Assembly: GCA_028281865.1 (NCBI GenBank) | Contig: JANQJB010000101.1 | Location: forward strand, 1-62,768 | DNA: 62,768 nucleotides | Origin: Marinagarivorans sp. | GTDB lineage: Bacteria > Pseudomonadota > Gammaproteobacteria > Pseudomonadales > Cellvibrionaceae | Direction: 5' to 3' | Shown here: one piece after another, positions 1 through 9,400 of the stretch | Position numbering within the stretch: the stretch's first letter is position 1 | Layout: each line of letters starts with the position of its first letter | Notes under the pieces: generated by a model | What the model was told of the DNA's origin: nothing | The model's database searches: none | Seen by the model: only the letters and a program-made list of their open reading frames with translations | Position numbers and translations under genes: made by a program

Positions 1-483
1 TTAACAGCAAATGCAATGATTGGAGACAAAGAAAAGTGCTTTTCAGCAGGCATGAACGACTATATGACCAAGCCCATAGACTTTGATGTGCTCGAATCCA
101 CGCTCAACACATGGTTATCGAAAGCAGAGGAAAAGCAAAACCTTACAAACAAAAAGAAGGTATGGGACCTCGATTCCGCATTAAACCGAGTGAGAGGAAA
201 GGAAAATAAATTAAAAATGTTAGTTAATGTCTTTTTGCGGGATATTCCAAAACAAATTGCAGATTTACAAAACAGAATTGAAGCGGGTGAATTCGATGAA
301 GTCAACGACCTTGCAAAATCTGTAAAAAAAGTTGCTCTAAATCTTAGTGCAGACCAGCTTGCAGAAACTGCAGATCAACTTGCTCAGGCCAAATCGACTG
401 AAAATATGGAATCGCTCGGGTCAAAACTAGCAAATCAAAACTCATCACTCATTGACGAATTAAAAAAGTTCGCAGACAAGTAA
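1..483 (+). CDS. Hybrid sensor kinase / receiver protein, C-terminal part (REC end plus degenerate Hpt)
   Basis: The reading frame is open from base 1, so the 5' end lies outside the window. The first 35-40 residues are the end of a CheY-like receiver: LTANAM, then the MTKPID lysine loop and the last helix. After a short linker comes an all-helical region of Hpt size (about residues 55-155). In an ordinary Hpt the phosphorylated histidine sits in an HTLKG-type motif; here the aligned segment reads LAKSVKKVALNLSADQL, with lysine in place of histidine. The protein therefore looks like the tail of a hybrid kinase or multi-domain regulator whose Hpt no longer accepts phosphate. It is convergent with the next regulator gene, with only about 35 bp between stops. 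The receiver end is clear; the Hpt assignment rests on position and helix pattern. Confidence 0.8.
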   Translation, partial: LTANAMIGDKEKCFSAGMNDYMTKPIDFDVLESTLNTWLSKAEEKQNLTNKKKVWDLDSALNRVRGKENKLKMLVNVFLRDIPKQIADLQNRIEAGEFDEVNDLAKSVKKVALNLSADQLAETADQLAQAKSTENMESLGSKLANQNSSLIDELKKFADK

Positions 484-517
484 CGCTAAGCAAATAAGTT
501 ATTCCTTTAAGCACAAA

Positions 518-1714
518 TTAGAACAATTCGACGTCGTTAGAATCAAAATCGTAATCCGACGAATTGGAGAATGATTCTGAAATAATTCTTGCTTGTTCAA
601 TACCTAAACTTCTTAATATCACCAAAATTTCATTCAGCGCTTTCACTACGCTATCACCATCGACCACACAAACATAAAGTTTCTTCGATGCGCTGTCGAC
701 CTTTTCCAAAACAAAATCCTCTTGATCTTGATCTAACGAGAGAGCATTAATATAGAGGTTAATCTCGGCTGTTAGCTCCATCATAATTTCGGAAACAGCT
801 TGGTGATTCCCTTTAAGTGTGGAGGAAATCCCCTCCAATAGACGTTTTACTGTCTCAACAGACTCAGCAAGGCCACGATTTTGTTTAAGCAAGGATTGCT
901 CTGCATCCAAGACTCTTAATTTGGCGTCAGCCGCACCCAATACAAACGGCAATATATCCTTAATTCTCCCATAGCGGGGACGATCATCAAGCGGCATATT
1001 TTTGATTAAAATAGCCGCGCTGGGATAATTGCATTGTGTTCTACACCCAAAATCTACGAAGCGGTCTTCCCTGTGCAGGGTCGTCATCACATCGGACTCT
1101 ATCGGAGTAATTGAATTCATAGTCGAGCTATAAAATAGTATGTCTTCATTAACCCGAAACATCACACATGCTTTTAAATCAAGCTGGCGAATAGTCTCAC
1201 ACAACGCGTGCCCGAGCTGGTCAAACGTCGACATATCGTGAGAGCGTTCAACAAAACGCACGGCTTTGCCCAATTCAAAATTAGATGACATCGCTTCGAG
1301 TGCAGTTTTTTCTGCATCTGAAGCTGTATGTTTATATTCATTGCGTTGGTGATAAACTTCGCTGATTTTATCTAGTTTTGCGATCATCAAGTCACGATCA
1401 CAACTTTTCAATAAATAATCTTCAGCACCAACTTCAAAGCCAAGCATTTTCTCACGCAACGACCCGTTGGCAGATAAAAATACGACCGGTATATCGCACG
1501 TCGACTTATTTTGTTTCAGCGCGTCGCAAACTTCATATCCATTCTGACCAGGCATTTCTACATCAAGTAAAATGATGTCTGGCTGCCATTCTTCAGCGAT
1601 TTTCAAACCACAAATACCATTATCAGCCGTACGTGTATTGTAGCGAGATACAAGACTTTTATTAATAATTTGCTGGGTAAAGCGCTCGTCATCGATAATT
1701 AGAATTTTTTCCAT
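518..1714 (-). CDS. Response regulator, REC domain plus uncharacterised GAF-like C-terminal region
   Basis: 398 residues. Residues 1-125 are a complete receiver: acidic pocket D8-D9-E10, phospho-acceptor D51 in ILLDVEMPG, switch serine in VVFLSANG and the conserved lysine in DYLLKS. Residues 125-145 form a helical linker, and 150-280 look like a small sensory/GAF-type alpha-beta domain. The last 100 residues are helical and acidic, ending in DVELF. No DNA-binding, GGDEF, EAL or kinase motif is visible, so output is probably through protein contact. The middle domain shares a weak pattern (helix ending LDLK, later INNMP/IKNMP) with the middle of the 659-residue protein at 5347. It may act with the partial kinase just downstream, but this is inferred from adjacency only. 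Confidence 0.85.
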   Translation of the reverse strand: MEKILIIDDERFTQQIINKSLVSRYNTRTADNGICGLKIAEEWQPDIILLDVEMPGQNGYEVCDALKQNKSTCDIPVVFLSANGSLREKMLGFEVGAEDYLLKSCDRDLMIAKLDKISEVYHQRNEYKHTASDAEKTALEAMSSNFELGKAVRFVERSHDMSTFDQLGHALCETIRQLDLKACVMFRVNEDILFYSSTMNSITPIESDVMTTLHREDRFVDFGCRTQCNYPSAAILIKNMPLDDRPRYGRIKDILPFVLGAADAKLRVLDAEQSLLKQNRGLAESVETVKRLLEGISSTLKGNHQAVSEIMMELTAEINLYINALSLDQDQEDFVLEKVDSASKKLYVCVVDGDSVVKALNEILVILRSLGIEQARIISESFSNSSDYDFDSNDVELF

Positions 1715-1877
1715 CGCGCCAGATTTTGAACCAAGAATTACTTATATAAGAATAGCAAATGAACTCCCGATACCTTCATGATATGAATCAATACTCACAA
1801 TTTTTTTAGTGGGATTCTGCTAATAATTTCAAATATTATTTGATTACTTTAATTTCCATAGCTTATTGATATCTATT

Positions 1878-2636
1878 CTACGTCAAATATATATCAAAGC
1901 GCAGTGTGTTGTTACTAATACTAAAAGATGCTTTTTTTTCATCTAAAAACGATGCGGACTTTGGGCGCTTTACCACAACTCGCTTCTTCGCCTTTTTTAT
2001 TGCCTTTTGTAATAGTCCAACCTCCATTCCCTTTTCCACGATATTTTGGAAAGCTTGCATTTCTTTTTTCACAGCCGACTTTTTTTTTCGCTCCGGAAAC
2101 ATGGGATCAAGATAAATCACATCGGCAGATAGCGGTTGTAGACCCTCCAGCGTAGTATTTGCATCCTCGTATCTGAGAGACATTCTGCTAAGGATCTCTG
2201 CGAGCTGTAAATCGTCATCTTGTGCTTTGCGCTTACCTCGAATAAGAGCATCTTCAAGAAGCGCATGGATAAGCCAGTGCCTCTCGACGAGTGTAAGCTC
2301 GCAGCCGCTGACTGCAAGTATAAATGCATCGCGCCCTAAACCCGCTGTCAAGTCGATTACACGCGGACGATACCCAGCTTTTAAACCAACAGCTTTCCTT
2401 ATTAGCTCGCCACCCCCGAATTTTCTTCGATAATCGAGCCCACCCTCTGTGTAATCAATGCGTATTGCCCCATGCTCTCCTCTGTTAGAAACCAGCGATA
2501 AACCTGCGTCATCGCCGACCAGAGAATAGCCGCTTAAGTCTGGGACAGACTGCAAAATCTCAATCTGCTGTTCCCTAGCTAATCTCGCAAGATACTTCTG
2601 ATAGAGCGTGGATCGGCAAACAATAAATAGAGACAT
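1878..2636 (-). CDS. rsmJ: RsmJ, 16S rRNA guanine-N2 (G1516) methyltransferase
   Basis: 252 residues if the ATG at 2636 (protein MSLFIVCRS) is used; a longer frame exists but lacks a better ribosome site. It is a class I SAM-dependent methyltransferase: the SAM-binding motif VIDLTAGLGRDAF is near residue 110 and the catalytic motif YLDPMFPERKKS near 180, followed by the VKKEM stretch typical of RsmJ. The family methylates G1516 of 16S rRNA. Length fits. It is a single gene, divergent from the membrane-protein gene at 2818 across about 180 bp that must hold both promoters. Confidence 0.93.
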   Translation of the reverse strand: MSLFIVCRSTLYQKYLARLAREQQIEILQSVPDLSGYSLVGDDAGLSLVSNRGEHGAIRIDYTEGGLDYRRKFGGGELIRKAVGLKAGYRPRVIDLTAGLGRDAFILAVSGCELTLVERHWLIHALLEDALIRGKRKAQDDDLQLAEILSRMSLRYEDANTTLEGLQPLSADVIYLDPMFPERKKKSAVKKEMQAFQNIVEKGMEVGLLQKAIKKAKKRVVVKRPKSASFLDEKKASFSISNNTLRFDIYLT

Positions 2637-2817
2637 AATACTCTTATTTCCCGCTAACAATAATTCGACACACCCAAGAGAACTGCTTCATGTTGCATTA
2701 CTACTCCCGAATGAACTATACCTATCATATGCTGCGGTATTATTCAGATGTACCCAAGTTCTTAGGCCGCAAATACGCGTTAGGTTTTGGCAAACAATTG
2801 GAGGCTTAATTCGCAAG

Positions 2818-3474
2818 ATGTCAAGTACGCCCATTGGCCTTACCGCGTTATTAATTTTTTTATTTCTATTGCTGATGACAAGTCTACTTGTTAACGTCTA
2901 TTTGCTATACACCCACTATTATAAAAGAAGAAAATCAACAAAATCATCAATTAGTGATCAATTATGCGAATTTTTAAGAGACCAAGCCGAAAAATCAAAA
3001 AAGGAAAAGACGGAAAAAAATTCCGCAAAAATCGATAAAAATATTGCTACTTTGCGCTATGCCTATCTAAGCATCGAAGTCAATAGCCTTTTACTGGGTG
3101 TGGATAGCAACGACTATTGGGAAAGCTTGGACAGAGGGTTAGCAAAAGTATTCTCGCGTTTAATTCTATCAAGAGACAGCTCAAGTTCTTTCGAATTAAC
3201 ATCAAGTGCCGAGGAACTTAAGCAAGTAGCAAACGAAATAGATCAAGCCTACGCAAGTCATATCGTTAGAACCAAAGACCAGATTGACTCAAGCTTTCAG
3301 GAGATATATAACCTCATTAATTCAAAGGGCTTAGCTAAGGCTGACATTGAGTCGCTAAAAAACATTGAAAACTCTGTCTTAAAGGAAATAAAGTCAGACA
3401 GTGTATTTCGATTGGTCGTAAAAAAAAGGCTGATGTCATTTGCGCTAGAGCTAGAAAAATACGATGCAGCCTAA
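2818..3474 (+). CDS. Membrane-anchored protein, short paralogue of the 659-aa protein
   Basis: 218 residues from the ATG at 2818 (MSSTPIGLTALL), chosen because GGAGG lies 13 bases upstream; the frame is open further upstream but those codons overlap rsmJ. One N-terminal membrane segment (about residues 7-30) is followed by basic KRRKS, implying a cytoplasmic body. Residues 30-115 (LRYAYLSIE, then DSNDYWESL) and 125-212 (ANEIDQAYASH..RTKDQI, SKGLAKADI, SDSVFRLVVKKR) match the N-terminal and C-terminal blocks of the protein at 5347. The roughly 450-residue middle of that protein is missing here. I do not recognise a named family. The two relatives sit on either side of the sensor gene at 3662. 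Confidence 0.75.
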   Translation: MSSTPIGLTALLIFLFLLLMTSLLVNVYLLYTHYYKRRKSTKSSISDQLCEFLRDQAEKSKKEKTEKNSAKIDKNIATLRYAYLSIEVNSLLLGVDSNDYWESLDRGLAKVFSRLILSRDSSSSFELTSSAEELKQVANEIDQAYASHIVRTKDQIDSSFQEIYNLINSKGLAKADIESLKNIENSVLKEIKSDSVFRLVVKKRLMSFALELEKYDAA

Positions 3475-3661
3475 GAACTAACTCCGATAGGAATCTACTA
3501 AGCTTGCACAGAAAAATAAATCTTTAGTCCTCCATTTAGTTAACTTGTCACCTATTTAATCTTAAAAACTATAAAGCATAACGTTTTGATCTATAACTTA
3601 TGTAATACCAATAGCAATAAACATCAGCTATCTATTTTCCATCAAATGGTCGACAGAGCCC

Positions 3662-5341
3662 ATGCACATAGCAATATTTTCGCCTTATCTACAAGGATTT
3701 TATTTCGGCGAGCTCTGCAATCAGTTGCGCCAATTCTGTGTATTAAAACGTTTTAAGTTTTCTGTTATTCGTACCGACAGTCTGGGTAGCTTTTCAATTC
3801 CAATTTCGTTAAGTCAATACGACGGTGTAGTTATACTCCGAAATGCTATTTCAAACGAACTCGCAAAACAAATTTTGGACCGCGGCATTCCGGTCGTCAG
3901 TATTGCATATGATTTTTTCCCCCTAGAAATTCCGATTATCAGCTCCGACAACGATTACGGAGTCGAAATCGCATTCAATTACTTTATCTCAAACGGCCAT
4001 AGCAAAATAGCTTACGTCGGTGACCTTTCCCAATACGACCTGAGACGTAGGTATGAAGCTTATTGTGATCAGCTCGAAATAAACCTAATGACTCTAAATG
4101 AAGACTATGTCTATGCGATCGACGACACACGTTTTTCAGGCGGATATACAGCTGCAGAGCGATTTTTAGCTAAGGATTGCGATGCAACAGCTATTTTGTG
4201 TGGTGCGGGTTTGACAGCAATTGGCTTTTGTAAACACTATCGCGAATTACACCCAGATCCATCGCCAATAAAAATCGCTGGATTTGACGCTATTCCAATT
4301 ACGCCTGTACTCGAACCAGATATAGCCATGATAGATCAAAATTTACACTTGATCGCCCACGCTGCGCTAAACAATATCGAATCGCAAATAAATGGAGAGT
4401 CAGTTCAAGCTAATACTATTATCGAACCCAAATTAATCACCAAGGATGACGATATATACGATTGCGAAACCACTGTTTTGTCAACCTGTGTCGAGTTATC
4501 AGAGCTAAATAACAACGCGTACAGCAAGAGTGTTATCGCGAATTTTTATGAATGGCCGCGCGAGATATTACGCTCAAACTTAGACGATATTATGTCATTG
4601 TCACCGATATTCGAACGGTTTATGCAATTAGGGTGTCTGTCCCGTTTTTCAGGTGGTGAATCGAAATATGAATCATTGCGCGTTGTAAAAATTTACACAC
4701 CGCAAGGCAATCAGGATATTCGCGAAATTCATACATTAAGTACTAGCGCCACTGAAGAGTTTCCGCCTCCTATTTTGGATACCAACGAAGACTTTGAATT
4801 TTCCAGTCACTTCCCAATTTTTATCAAAAATCGTGCTTGGGGAATGATCAGCATGTACGGAAGCTCTCAAGTCCATTCTTCAACTAACAGTTTTCTCGGC
4901 TTTACCGGCTATATGGACATTATTACAAAAATGCTCGCGCTTGAACTTGAAACTAAACTCGTAGCGAAAAAACAAAATGAAAAAAAAGATTCTTCAACCA
5001 AAACCAATATCCTAACTTACAAAATCAGTTGGAACGTATCGAAGAGTCTTTTTGAGTGGGATACTGCTACTCTGGATATGCTCGGTCTAACAACCGACTT
5101 AGAACACAATATTTACCGCAATATGGATATAATCGATCGAATACATCTAGATGATGAAACCAGGGTACGCAACCTTATTTCGAATGCGATTCAAACACAA
5201 ACTCCGTTTAGTACAGAAGCTCGTTTTAAATTAAAAGGCAACACCTATAAGAAATTTGAGGTCGCTTGCAATATATCTGTCAACGGCGAAAATGAAATAC
5301 TGTCTCTTTTTCATCTCACCTCCACTGAAGATTTAGACTAA
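3662..5341 (+). CDS. LacI/GalR-type ligand-binding sensor with C-terminal PAS domain, no output domain
   Basis: 559 residues, no membrane segment or signal peptide. Residues 1-270 resemble the type 1 periplasmic-binding fold of LacI/GalR regulators: start IAIFSPYLQGFYF, SQYDGVVILRN, IPVVSIAYDF, the NDYGVEIAFNYFISNGHSKIAYVGD stretch in pieces, and ATAILCGAG. The HTH that normally precedes this fold is absent. Residues 290-440 are a possible GAF-like region. Residues 455-555 fit a PAS fold with PAC-like end (FEWDTATLDMLGL, then IDRIHLDDETRVRNLI). Related marine proteins usually continue into GGDEF; this one stops after PAS. Five bases separate it from the 659-residue membrane protein, so the two are probably co-translated and may signal through contact. 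The ligand is unknown. Confidence 0.8.
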   Translation: MHIAIFSPYLQGFYFGELCNQLRQFCVLKRFKFSVIRTDSLGSFSIPISLSQYDGVVILRNAISNELAKQILDRGIPVVSIAYDFFPLEIPIISSDNDYGVEIAFNYFISNGHSKIAYVGDLSQYDLRRRYEAYCDQLEINLMTLNEDYVYAIDDTRFSGGYTAAERFLAKDCDATAILCGAGLTAIGFCKHYRELHPDPSPIKIAGFDAIPITPVLEPDIAMIDQNLHLIAHAALNNIESQINGESVQANTIIEPKLITKDDDIYDCETTVLSTCVELSELNNNAYSKSVIANFYEWPREILRSNLDDIMSLSPIFERFMQLGCLSRFSGGESKYESLRVVKIYTPQGNQDIREIHTLSTSATEEFPPPILDTNEDFEFSSHFPIFIKNRAWGMISMYGSSQVHSSTNSFLGFTGYMDIITKMLALELETKLVAKKQNEKKDSSTKTNILTYKISWNVSKSLFEWDTATLDMLGLTTDLEHNIYRNMDIIDRIHLDDETRVRNLISNAIQTQTPFSTEARFKLKGNTYKKFEVACNISVNGENEILSLFHLTSTEDLD

Positions 5342-5346
5342 GCGCT

Positions 5347-7326
5347 ATGTGGGAGCTCTTGACTACTGATGTCGACTACAGGGATCTGACCTTTGTCATC
5401 TTCGGTTTTTTAATTTTAAGCGTTTTGACCAATCTATATTTTGTTCACAATAAAACTGTCGTTGCTGCTAAAAATAGAAGAAATACCCCACAGAGAATTA
5501 TACTGAAGTTTCTTGCAGATCAGTCACACAAGTCCAACACCGTTGATAAACATAAAAATAGACAACATCTGAATAAACATATTTTTTCAATACGCCACGC
5601 TTACTTAAAGGTAGAGGAACAAAGTGCAAAGCACTCAATAGATAGCGATAGTTACTGGAATACGCTAAATCAATTATTACCAAGAATATTTAAAAACTTT
5701 TTAAAAAAGAGTCCCGACATTTTATCAAATATTGAAAATCATATCTCATCACTAAAAGAACGTATAATCAACAATGCACCAGACGACGTAGCGCCGACAA
5801 CTTTAGCCAACTTAGATCGACTACTTAAACTTTGCAAAAGTAAAGCTCACGATACGTCACTTCTGATAAACCTCTCGGGAAAAATCTCGCGCTTATCCCA
5901 TCATTTCGATGACGTGAACCTTAGTGTTGCATCAGATATTCACAACAAAAATGATGAGAGTTATCAAGAAGCTTTAGACGTAATGGAATCCTTGGGCAAG
6001 TGTCACGAGGACAATAGCTTAGTTATGCAGCGTATTAAAAAACGTATGCAAGATTATTCAGATGAGTTTGAAAAAGAAGAGCTTATAAAAAATTTAAATA
6101 AATTTCAAAATGAAAATCAGCAACTCAAAAACGAAATCGAGTTATTGAAAAGTCAACTAGAGGCGTCGCGTTCTCAAATTGCAGACAAAGCTAGCTTTAT
6201 TCTAAATAATACTAATAACGAAACAATCAACGATCAAGGAGAAGAATTATTGGATCTAGCAGAGCAGATTCAAGTAGCGAACGAACAGGAAATAGACCGC
6301 TTGCGATCAACAATAAAATCTCAGCGCTCTTCTATCTCTCATTTAGAAGATAGCCTACGAAAAATGGAAGATGTAAAACATGAAAAAAGCCCTCGCCATA
6401 ACTTACTTGATGCCGCGGACACCGACTCAGACAAAGAGGTAGAAAGATTAAAAAATAACTTAAAAGAATCTGAAAGATGTGTTGCCACACTGGAAAATGA
6501 GCTGGCAGAATTCAAGCAACTTACCGACGAAAGTCGCTTACACCTTGCAAATGACGAAATGTTAAACCCGTTACAGGACACGGAAGAAATAGATAAATTA
6601 AACCTAGAGATTCAAAGTTTATCTAAACAACTGCAAGACAGCAAAGAAAAGGATACCATTTCCCAAATTTTAGTTAGCTTTACTGACGATGCGCTCAATG
6701 CCTCTTCAGCCGAGGACATCTCGACACTGATCTTTCAAACATTACTTGATCTTAAGCTCGCCCCCAATTTAATCATCAAAACCAATAAACGGGAAATCGA
6801 AATTACAGCAGCCAAGCAATTTGACGCCAAAACTCGTATTTTAATTAACAACATGCCAATAAACCAGCTGAGTTTAGATCGCAGTCATCGTAAATTAAAT
6901 TTCCGTTTCGCCAACATCAAAGGAAATATCGAGGCCTTGGAACTAAATAATTCACCGGCTAGCACCTTCCAAGCAGCGACAAAGGTTCTGCGCATAAGCA
7001 ATAACTTACTGGATAAATTTTGCAACCTACAGTCAGATCGAGACCAAAAACAAAAAATTGATAAATGCGCAAACCTTCTTAAGCAAGTTGCGTACGATCT
7101 TGATAAAGCCTACGATACTCATCTCACCCGAACCAAAAGCCAAATAAACTCCGGCTTCGGGCAAATGCAAGACATCGCGCGTTCGAAGGGGCTCTCGGCA
7201 ACCCATATCGCTGGTTTCAAATCGATAGAACAAGAGACAATCAACGAGTTACAAGCGGATAGCGTATTTCGCTTAATAATACGCAAGAAATTTCTAGAGC
7301 TAATAAAGCAATTGGGCGCCGATTAG
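5347..7326 (+). CDS. Membrane-anchored coiled-coil protein, long paralogue with inserted middle
   Basis: 659 residues starting 5 bases after the sensor gene's stop. A membrane helix at about residues 14-34 is followed by a basic stretch. Residues 35-120 (IRHAYLKVEEQ, DSDSYWNTL) and 572-656 (AYDLDKAYDTH, RTKSQINSGF, SKGLSATHI, DSVFRLIIRKK) are the two blocks shared with the 218-residue protein at 2818. Between them lies a long heptad-rich coiled coil (about 225-440) and an alpha-beta region (about 440-560) that faintly resembles the C-terminal domain of the response regulator at 518. No enzymatic motif is seen. The architecture suggests a membrane-tethered scaffold or signal relay. Family unknown to me. 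Confidence 0.78.
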   Translation: MWELLTTDVDYRDLTFVIFGFLILSVLTNLYFVHNKTVVAAKNRRNTPQRIILKFLADQSHKSNTVDKHKNRQHLNKHIFSIRHAYLKVEEQSAKHSIDSDSYWNTLNQLLPRIFKNFLKKSPDILSNIENHISSLKERIINNAPDDVAPTTLANLDRLLKLCKSKAHDTSLLINLSGKISRLSHHFDDVNLSVASDIHNKNDESYQEALDVMESLGKCHEDNSLVMQRIKKRMQDYSDEFEKEELIKNLNKFQNENQQLKNEIELLKSQLEASRSQIADKASFILNNTNNETINDQGEELLDLAEQIQVANEQEIDRLRSTIKSQRSSISHLEDSLRKMEDVKHEKSPRHNLLDAADTDSDKEVERLKNNLKESERCVATLENELAEFKQLTDESRLHLANDEMLNPLQDTEEIDKLNLEIQSLSKQLQDSKEKDTISQILVSFTDDALNASSAEDISTLIFQTLLDLKLAPNLIIKTNKREIEITAAKQFDAKTRILINNMPINQLSLDRSHRKLNFRFANIKGNIEALELNNSPASTFQAATKVLRISNNLLDKFCNLQSDRDQKQKIDKCANLLKQVAYDLDKAYDTHLTRTKSQINSGFGQMQDIARSKGLSATHIAGFKSIEQETINELQADSVFRLIIRKKFLELIKQLGAD

Positions 7327-7380
7327 CGCCCTGACCTACTTATGAAGAATACTGATGTATTTCATACCTTAAATTTAAAA

Positions 7381-8541
7381 TTATTTTTGGTCGTGCTTTT
7401 GCAATACAGATTTAAAGAATTTGCCTTGATCTGTTAATGTGAAATTCCAATCGGAAATTAAACTTGGCGACCAGTCAGGATCCATGACCCATGCGGTCCA
7501 GGAAATATTTCGTAAATCTGCGTACTCCATTATGTGGGGACCGTAGGTCCCTTCATTGTGAATAACCGGTACATGAGCGCCTTTTTCGCTATCCAAAGCC
7601 CAACCAATTTCAGTTAAAATCATCGGCGAGTCCTCGGCAATAAAACCCCATTTATCGGTCCAATACTGGCTGATATTTGCTTTATTTCGTATTTTGGGTC
7701 GTGCCTTTTGTGGATAGGGATGAGAAGCGTATGCGACACCTTCACGTCGTATGCGTGCATTTCTTGCATCGCTCAAATCGAAACCCCAATTAAACCCAGC
7801 TACTAGCGGAATGACTGTATTATCGTATACATAAATAATATCAATTAATTCTTCCTGAATTTCTCGCCACTCTTCCCAAGACAGTTTGCCTAGGGAGCCA
7901 TCTCCAGTACCAATGTAATTTATCGTAGGCTCGTTGAAGAGTTCGTATACGGCAACAGTCGGTACTTTTTTATAGCGTAGCGCGATATCACGCCAAAAAT
8001 TTCGCGTTTCATCAAGGTCAGTTTCATACATCGGATGTTGAAAAAGAGCAGTTTTTAAATTGCCAATTGAATGCCAATCAATAATAAGATAAATACCGAG
8101 CGTATTGGCCCAAATAACCGCTTCATCAATGCGTTCAATGTACCAATGTTTGCCTTTTTCACGCCATGCACGAGGATGAACAGGAATTCGAATGACGTTA
8201 GCGCCCCAACTATCGGCGACTTCAAATAGTTTTTTATCCCAGCGCCCCTGATAATCGAGTTTATAAGGATCGCCAATATTGACGCCGCGCAAAACTACAG
8301 TATTGCCACCTTCATCTACTAATCGATTTCCGTCAACAGAAATAAAACCTTGTTTTTTTAGCATCGATGTATCGAAGCTTTTAGGGTACGGGATATTCCA
8401 AAACTCACTGGCTGAATTTTGTTGCGAAATGAACCCGTGGTTAAGATTTTTATTTCGTTCATCATCTTTGTTTGCAGTCGCGGAGCAAGCTGATAGCAAA
8501 ATAGTGACAATAATAAATGATAAAAACTGTAGGTATTTCAT
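7381..8541 (-). CDS. Glycoside hydrolase family 5-type lipoprotein
   Basis: 386 residues from ATG 8541 (MKYLQFLSF); a TTG four codons earlier is less likely. It has a lipoprotein signal with lipobox LLSAC (C19). The body is a (beta/alpha)8 GH-A clan barrel: VVLRGVNIG, NVIRIPVHPRAW, YLIIDWHSIG, acid/base E204 in ELFNEP, SHPYP, and nucleophile E311 in ILTEIGW. These are the hallmarks of GH5 cellulase/mannanase-type enzymes. Substrate cannot be fixed by eye; a beta-1,4 or beta-1,3 glucan or mannan is possible. It is a single gene with its own upstream region, convergent with the 659-residue protein. Confidence 0.88.
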   Translation of the reverse strand: MKYLQFLSFIIVTILLSACSATANKDDERNKNLNHGFISQQNSASEFWNIPYPKSFDTSMLKKQGFISVDGNRLVDEGGNTVVLRGVNIGDPYKLDYQGRWDKKLFEVADSWGANVIRIPVHPRAWREKGKHWYIERIDEAVIWANTLGIYLIIDWHSIGNLKTALFQHPMYETDLDETRNFWRDIALRYKKVPTVAVYELFNEPTINYIGTGDGSLGKLSWEEWREIQEELIDIIYVYDNTVIPLVAGFNWGFDLSDARNARIRREGVAYASHPYPQKARPKIRNKANISQYWTDKWGFIAEDSPMILTEIGWALDSEKGAHVPVIHNEGTYGPHIMEYADLRNISWTAWVMDPDWSPSLISDWNFTLTDQGKFFKSVLQKHDQK

Positions 8542-8703
8542 GGTTTTTCCCAATGGTATAACAATTTGCCTATTTATCGCGGCGGCCTAGCTTAACGATC
8601 TGTTATCAGGCGGTCAATAAACATCTGGTGGGTTTGCTGGCTATCAGTAATATATTGTTTGAATCGGGCTAGTGGACCAAAGTTTAAAAGGAATTGTGCA
8701 TGC

Positions 8704-8737
8704 AAAAAAAAACGGGCTCGATAAGCCCGTTTTTTTC
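8704..8737. terminator. Rho-independent terminator
   Basis: Perfect stem ACGGGCT/AGCCCGT with a five-base loop, flanked by A-run and T-run. It lies directly behind the OmpA-like lipoprotein gene (minus strand) and could work in both directions. Confidence 0.9.
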
Positions 8738-8749
8738 TCACAGTTTTCA

Positions 8750-9400
8750 CTAACGCAATGGTTCAAGCATCAATTCAACTCGCCTGTTTTGCTGACGTCC
8801 ATAATCGCTGTCATTCGAAGCGATGGGGTAGCGCTCTCCAAAACCAACGGCATGAACTCTGCCTGCGGGTACGCCGGAACTCTGAAGATAACCTTTAATC
8901 GAAGCGGCACGCTGCTCGCTGAGCGTTTGGTTAGTTTCGTGGCTGCCGGTAGAATCTGTGTGGCCCGCTACTTGTATCATCGTTTGATCAAATTCTTTTA
9001 AGACTAAACCCACTGAATCAAGCGTATTGTAAAACGCCGGTTTAACCTCGGAACGCCCCGAAGCAAACGTAATATTACCCGGCATGATTAAACGAATATT
9101 GTCCCCTTCGCGCACAACTTGAACACCAGACCCGGTAAGACGCTGGCGTAATTTTGCTTCTTGTCTGTCCATATAGTTACCAACTCCACCACCAATTAAA
9201 GCACCTACCGCAGCGCCGCGCGCAAGACCTTTTTCACGATCTTTTTTGCTCGAGGTAGCAGCACCGATAACAGCACCCGCTAAAGCACCGATTCCCGCCC
9301 CTTTCGCGGTATTACTCGTCTTTTTTTCACCCGTATAAGGATCCACCGTATTACACGCTGTAAGCAACACCGCAAGCAAAAAAACAAATAATGTACGCAT
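8750..9400 (-). CDS. OmpA-family outer membrane lipoprotein with glycine zipper (YiaD/YfiB-like)
   Basis: 216 residues. Signal peptide with lipobox LLTAC (C16), then VDPYTGEKK and a glycine-zipper stretch (about 34-80: AKGAGIGALAGAVIGAA and a second GAAVGALIGGGVGNYM). The C-terminal half (about 105-216) is an OmpA/MotB peptidoglycan-binding domain with VAGHTDSTGS, LSEQRAASIKGYL and the NRRVEL end. It should be anchored in the outer membrane and bind peptidoglycan non-covalently. Single gene followed by a strong terminator. Confidence 0.93.
   Translation of the reverse strand: MRTLFVFLLAVLLTACNTVDPYTGEKKTSNTAKGAGIGALAGAVIGAATSSKKDREKGLARGAAVGALIGGGVGNYMDRQEAKLRQRLTGSGVQVVREGDNIRLIMPGNITFASGRSEVKPAFYNTLDSVGLVLKEFDQTMIQVAGHTDSTGSHETNQTLSEQRAASIKGYLQSSGVPAGRVHAVGFGERYPIASNDSDYGRQQNRRVELMLEPLR

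Noticed and set aside
2608-2817. Longer N-terminus of the 218-residue membrane protein
   Set aside because: It would overlap rsmJ and puts 70 unlike residues before the membrane helix; GGAGG supports ATG 2818.
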